Made by a program: the position numbers and the translations under genes. The notes under the pieces were generated by a model. That model made no database searches. It saw only the letters and a list, made by a program, of their open reading frames with translations, and was not told the origin of the DNA. This document shows positions 63,862 through 64,000 of a stretch of DNA of 64,000 nucleotides, in pieces. The stretch comes from Hyphomicrobiales bacterium (GTDB taxonomy: Bacteria; Pseudomonadota; Alphaproteobacteria; Rhizobiales; JACESI01): assembly GCA_039973685.1 (NCBI GenBank), contig JBDWKL010000018.1, positions 55,078-119,077 of the forward strand, written 5' to 3'. Each line of letters opens with the position of its first letter. Position 1 is the stretch's first letter.

Positions 63862-64000
63862 TGACCTGAGACCCAACTCTCCTCCAGTTGTTTGGAGAAT
63901 TCGCCGGTTGATTTATGGCCTTATGCAGCCTGTTTTTGCAACACCATTTTCATGGCGAATTCATTGGGGGTAATGTTGCCCAGTGATGAATGCGGTCTTT
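63862..64000 (-). mobile_element. IS3-family insertion sequence, right end (partial, runs off the window)
   Basis: The transposase C-terminus is followed by about 60 bp to a probable terminus TGACCTGAGACCCAACTCTC at 63862. TG at the tip is typical of the IS3 family. It interrupts the reading frame of the adjacent membrane-protein gene. The other end lies outside the window. Confidence 0.75.
63921..64000 (-). CDS. IS3-family transposase OrfB, C-terminal end (partial)
   Basis: Reads RPHSSLGNITPNEFAMKMV and five more residues to TAA at 63921. RPHSxLGxxTPxEFA is the conserved tail of IS3-type DDE transposases (rve_3 region) just after the catalytic Glu. The catalytic core lies outside the window. 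Confidence 0.88.
   Translation of the reverse strand, partial: RPHSSLGNITPNEFAMKMVLQKQAA

Noticed and set aside
1..64000. CRISPR arrays, rRNA operons or a prophage
   Set aside because: No regularly spaced identical repeats, no rRNA sequence and no phage structural genes were seen; the only phage-like items are the integrase, AlpA-like protein and an S24-type regulator that stands alone.

Overview
The window looks like a chromosomal segment of a low-GC alphaproteobacterium of the Hyphomicrobiales (Rhizobiales) type. The evidence is the gene order lptC-lptA-lptB-rpoN-hpf-ptsN, an rpmH-rnpA-yidC-engB run, a PodJ-like polar protein, a class I lysyl-tRNA synthetase, and DUF1150 and DUF2259 proteins. 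A marine or host-associated relative of the Ahrensia/Phyllobacteriaceae group is a guess.

Layout. 1-12 kb is housekeeping: ahcY, an acyl-CoA synthetase, hsp20 behind an RpoH-type promoter, the nitrogen PTS/sigma-54/LPS-transport block, RNase D and a diguanylate cyclase. 12.8-17.6 kb is one giant PodJ-like coiled-coil/Sel1 gene. 18-24 kb is a beta-oxidation operon (acyl-CoA dehydrogenase, thiolase, multifunctional FadB-like protein) next to a MerR regulator, with a clear inverted-repeat operator. 24-32 kb holds a thioesterase, a DsbA-like isomerase, an S24/LexA-like regulator, a polysaccharide deacetylase, lysK, a TerB-like protein, a sterol-desaturase-like protein and a solute-binding protein. 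32-42 kb holds a MshEN-GT2 glycosyltransferase, engB-yidC-rnpA-rpmH, a TVP38 protein with its flavoprotein partner, an orphan histidine kinase and tRNA-Arg(ACG).

42.08-56.76 kb is an integrated genomic island. A 48-bp direct repeat, running from the tRNA anticodon loop to just past its CCA end, marks both ends. At the right end is a P4-type integrase whose catalytic tyrosine is out of frame. The left part has an AlpA-like regulator and small island proteins, one of them frameshifted. Cargo: (i) a 591-aa glycine-rich membrane protein with a PD-(D/E)XK-like C-terminal region; (ii) an arginine/ornithine uptake and catabolism operon (arginase, ornithine cyclodeaminase, four-part ABC importer) divergent from an Lrp/AsnC regulator; (iii) a two-gene unit of a small EACC1-like single-TM protein and an HEIGH-motif zincin, my best candidate for an undescribed conflict system. 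Paired GGTCAC repeats with an 11-bp period lie inside both ends, and a third pair lies just outside the right end. That suggests a second tandem element starts at 56,764.

57.3-61.1 kb is a three-gene glucosylglycerate-type operon (GH13_18 phosphorylase, sugar-phosphoglycerate phosphatase, GT81-like synthase). It is followed by a G-rich stretch that folds into long stems and may be a structured RNA. 61.5-64 kb is decaying: two unknown genes with homopolymer frame problems, the second cut at its 5' end by an IS3-family element whose transposase end closes the window.
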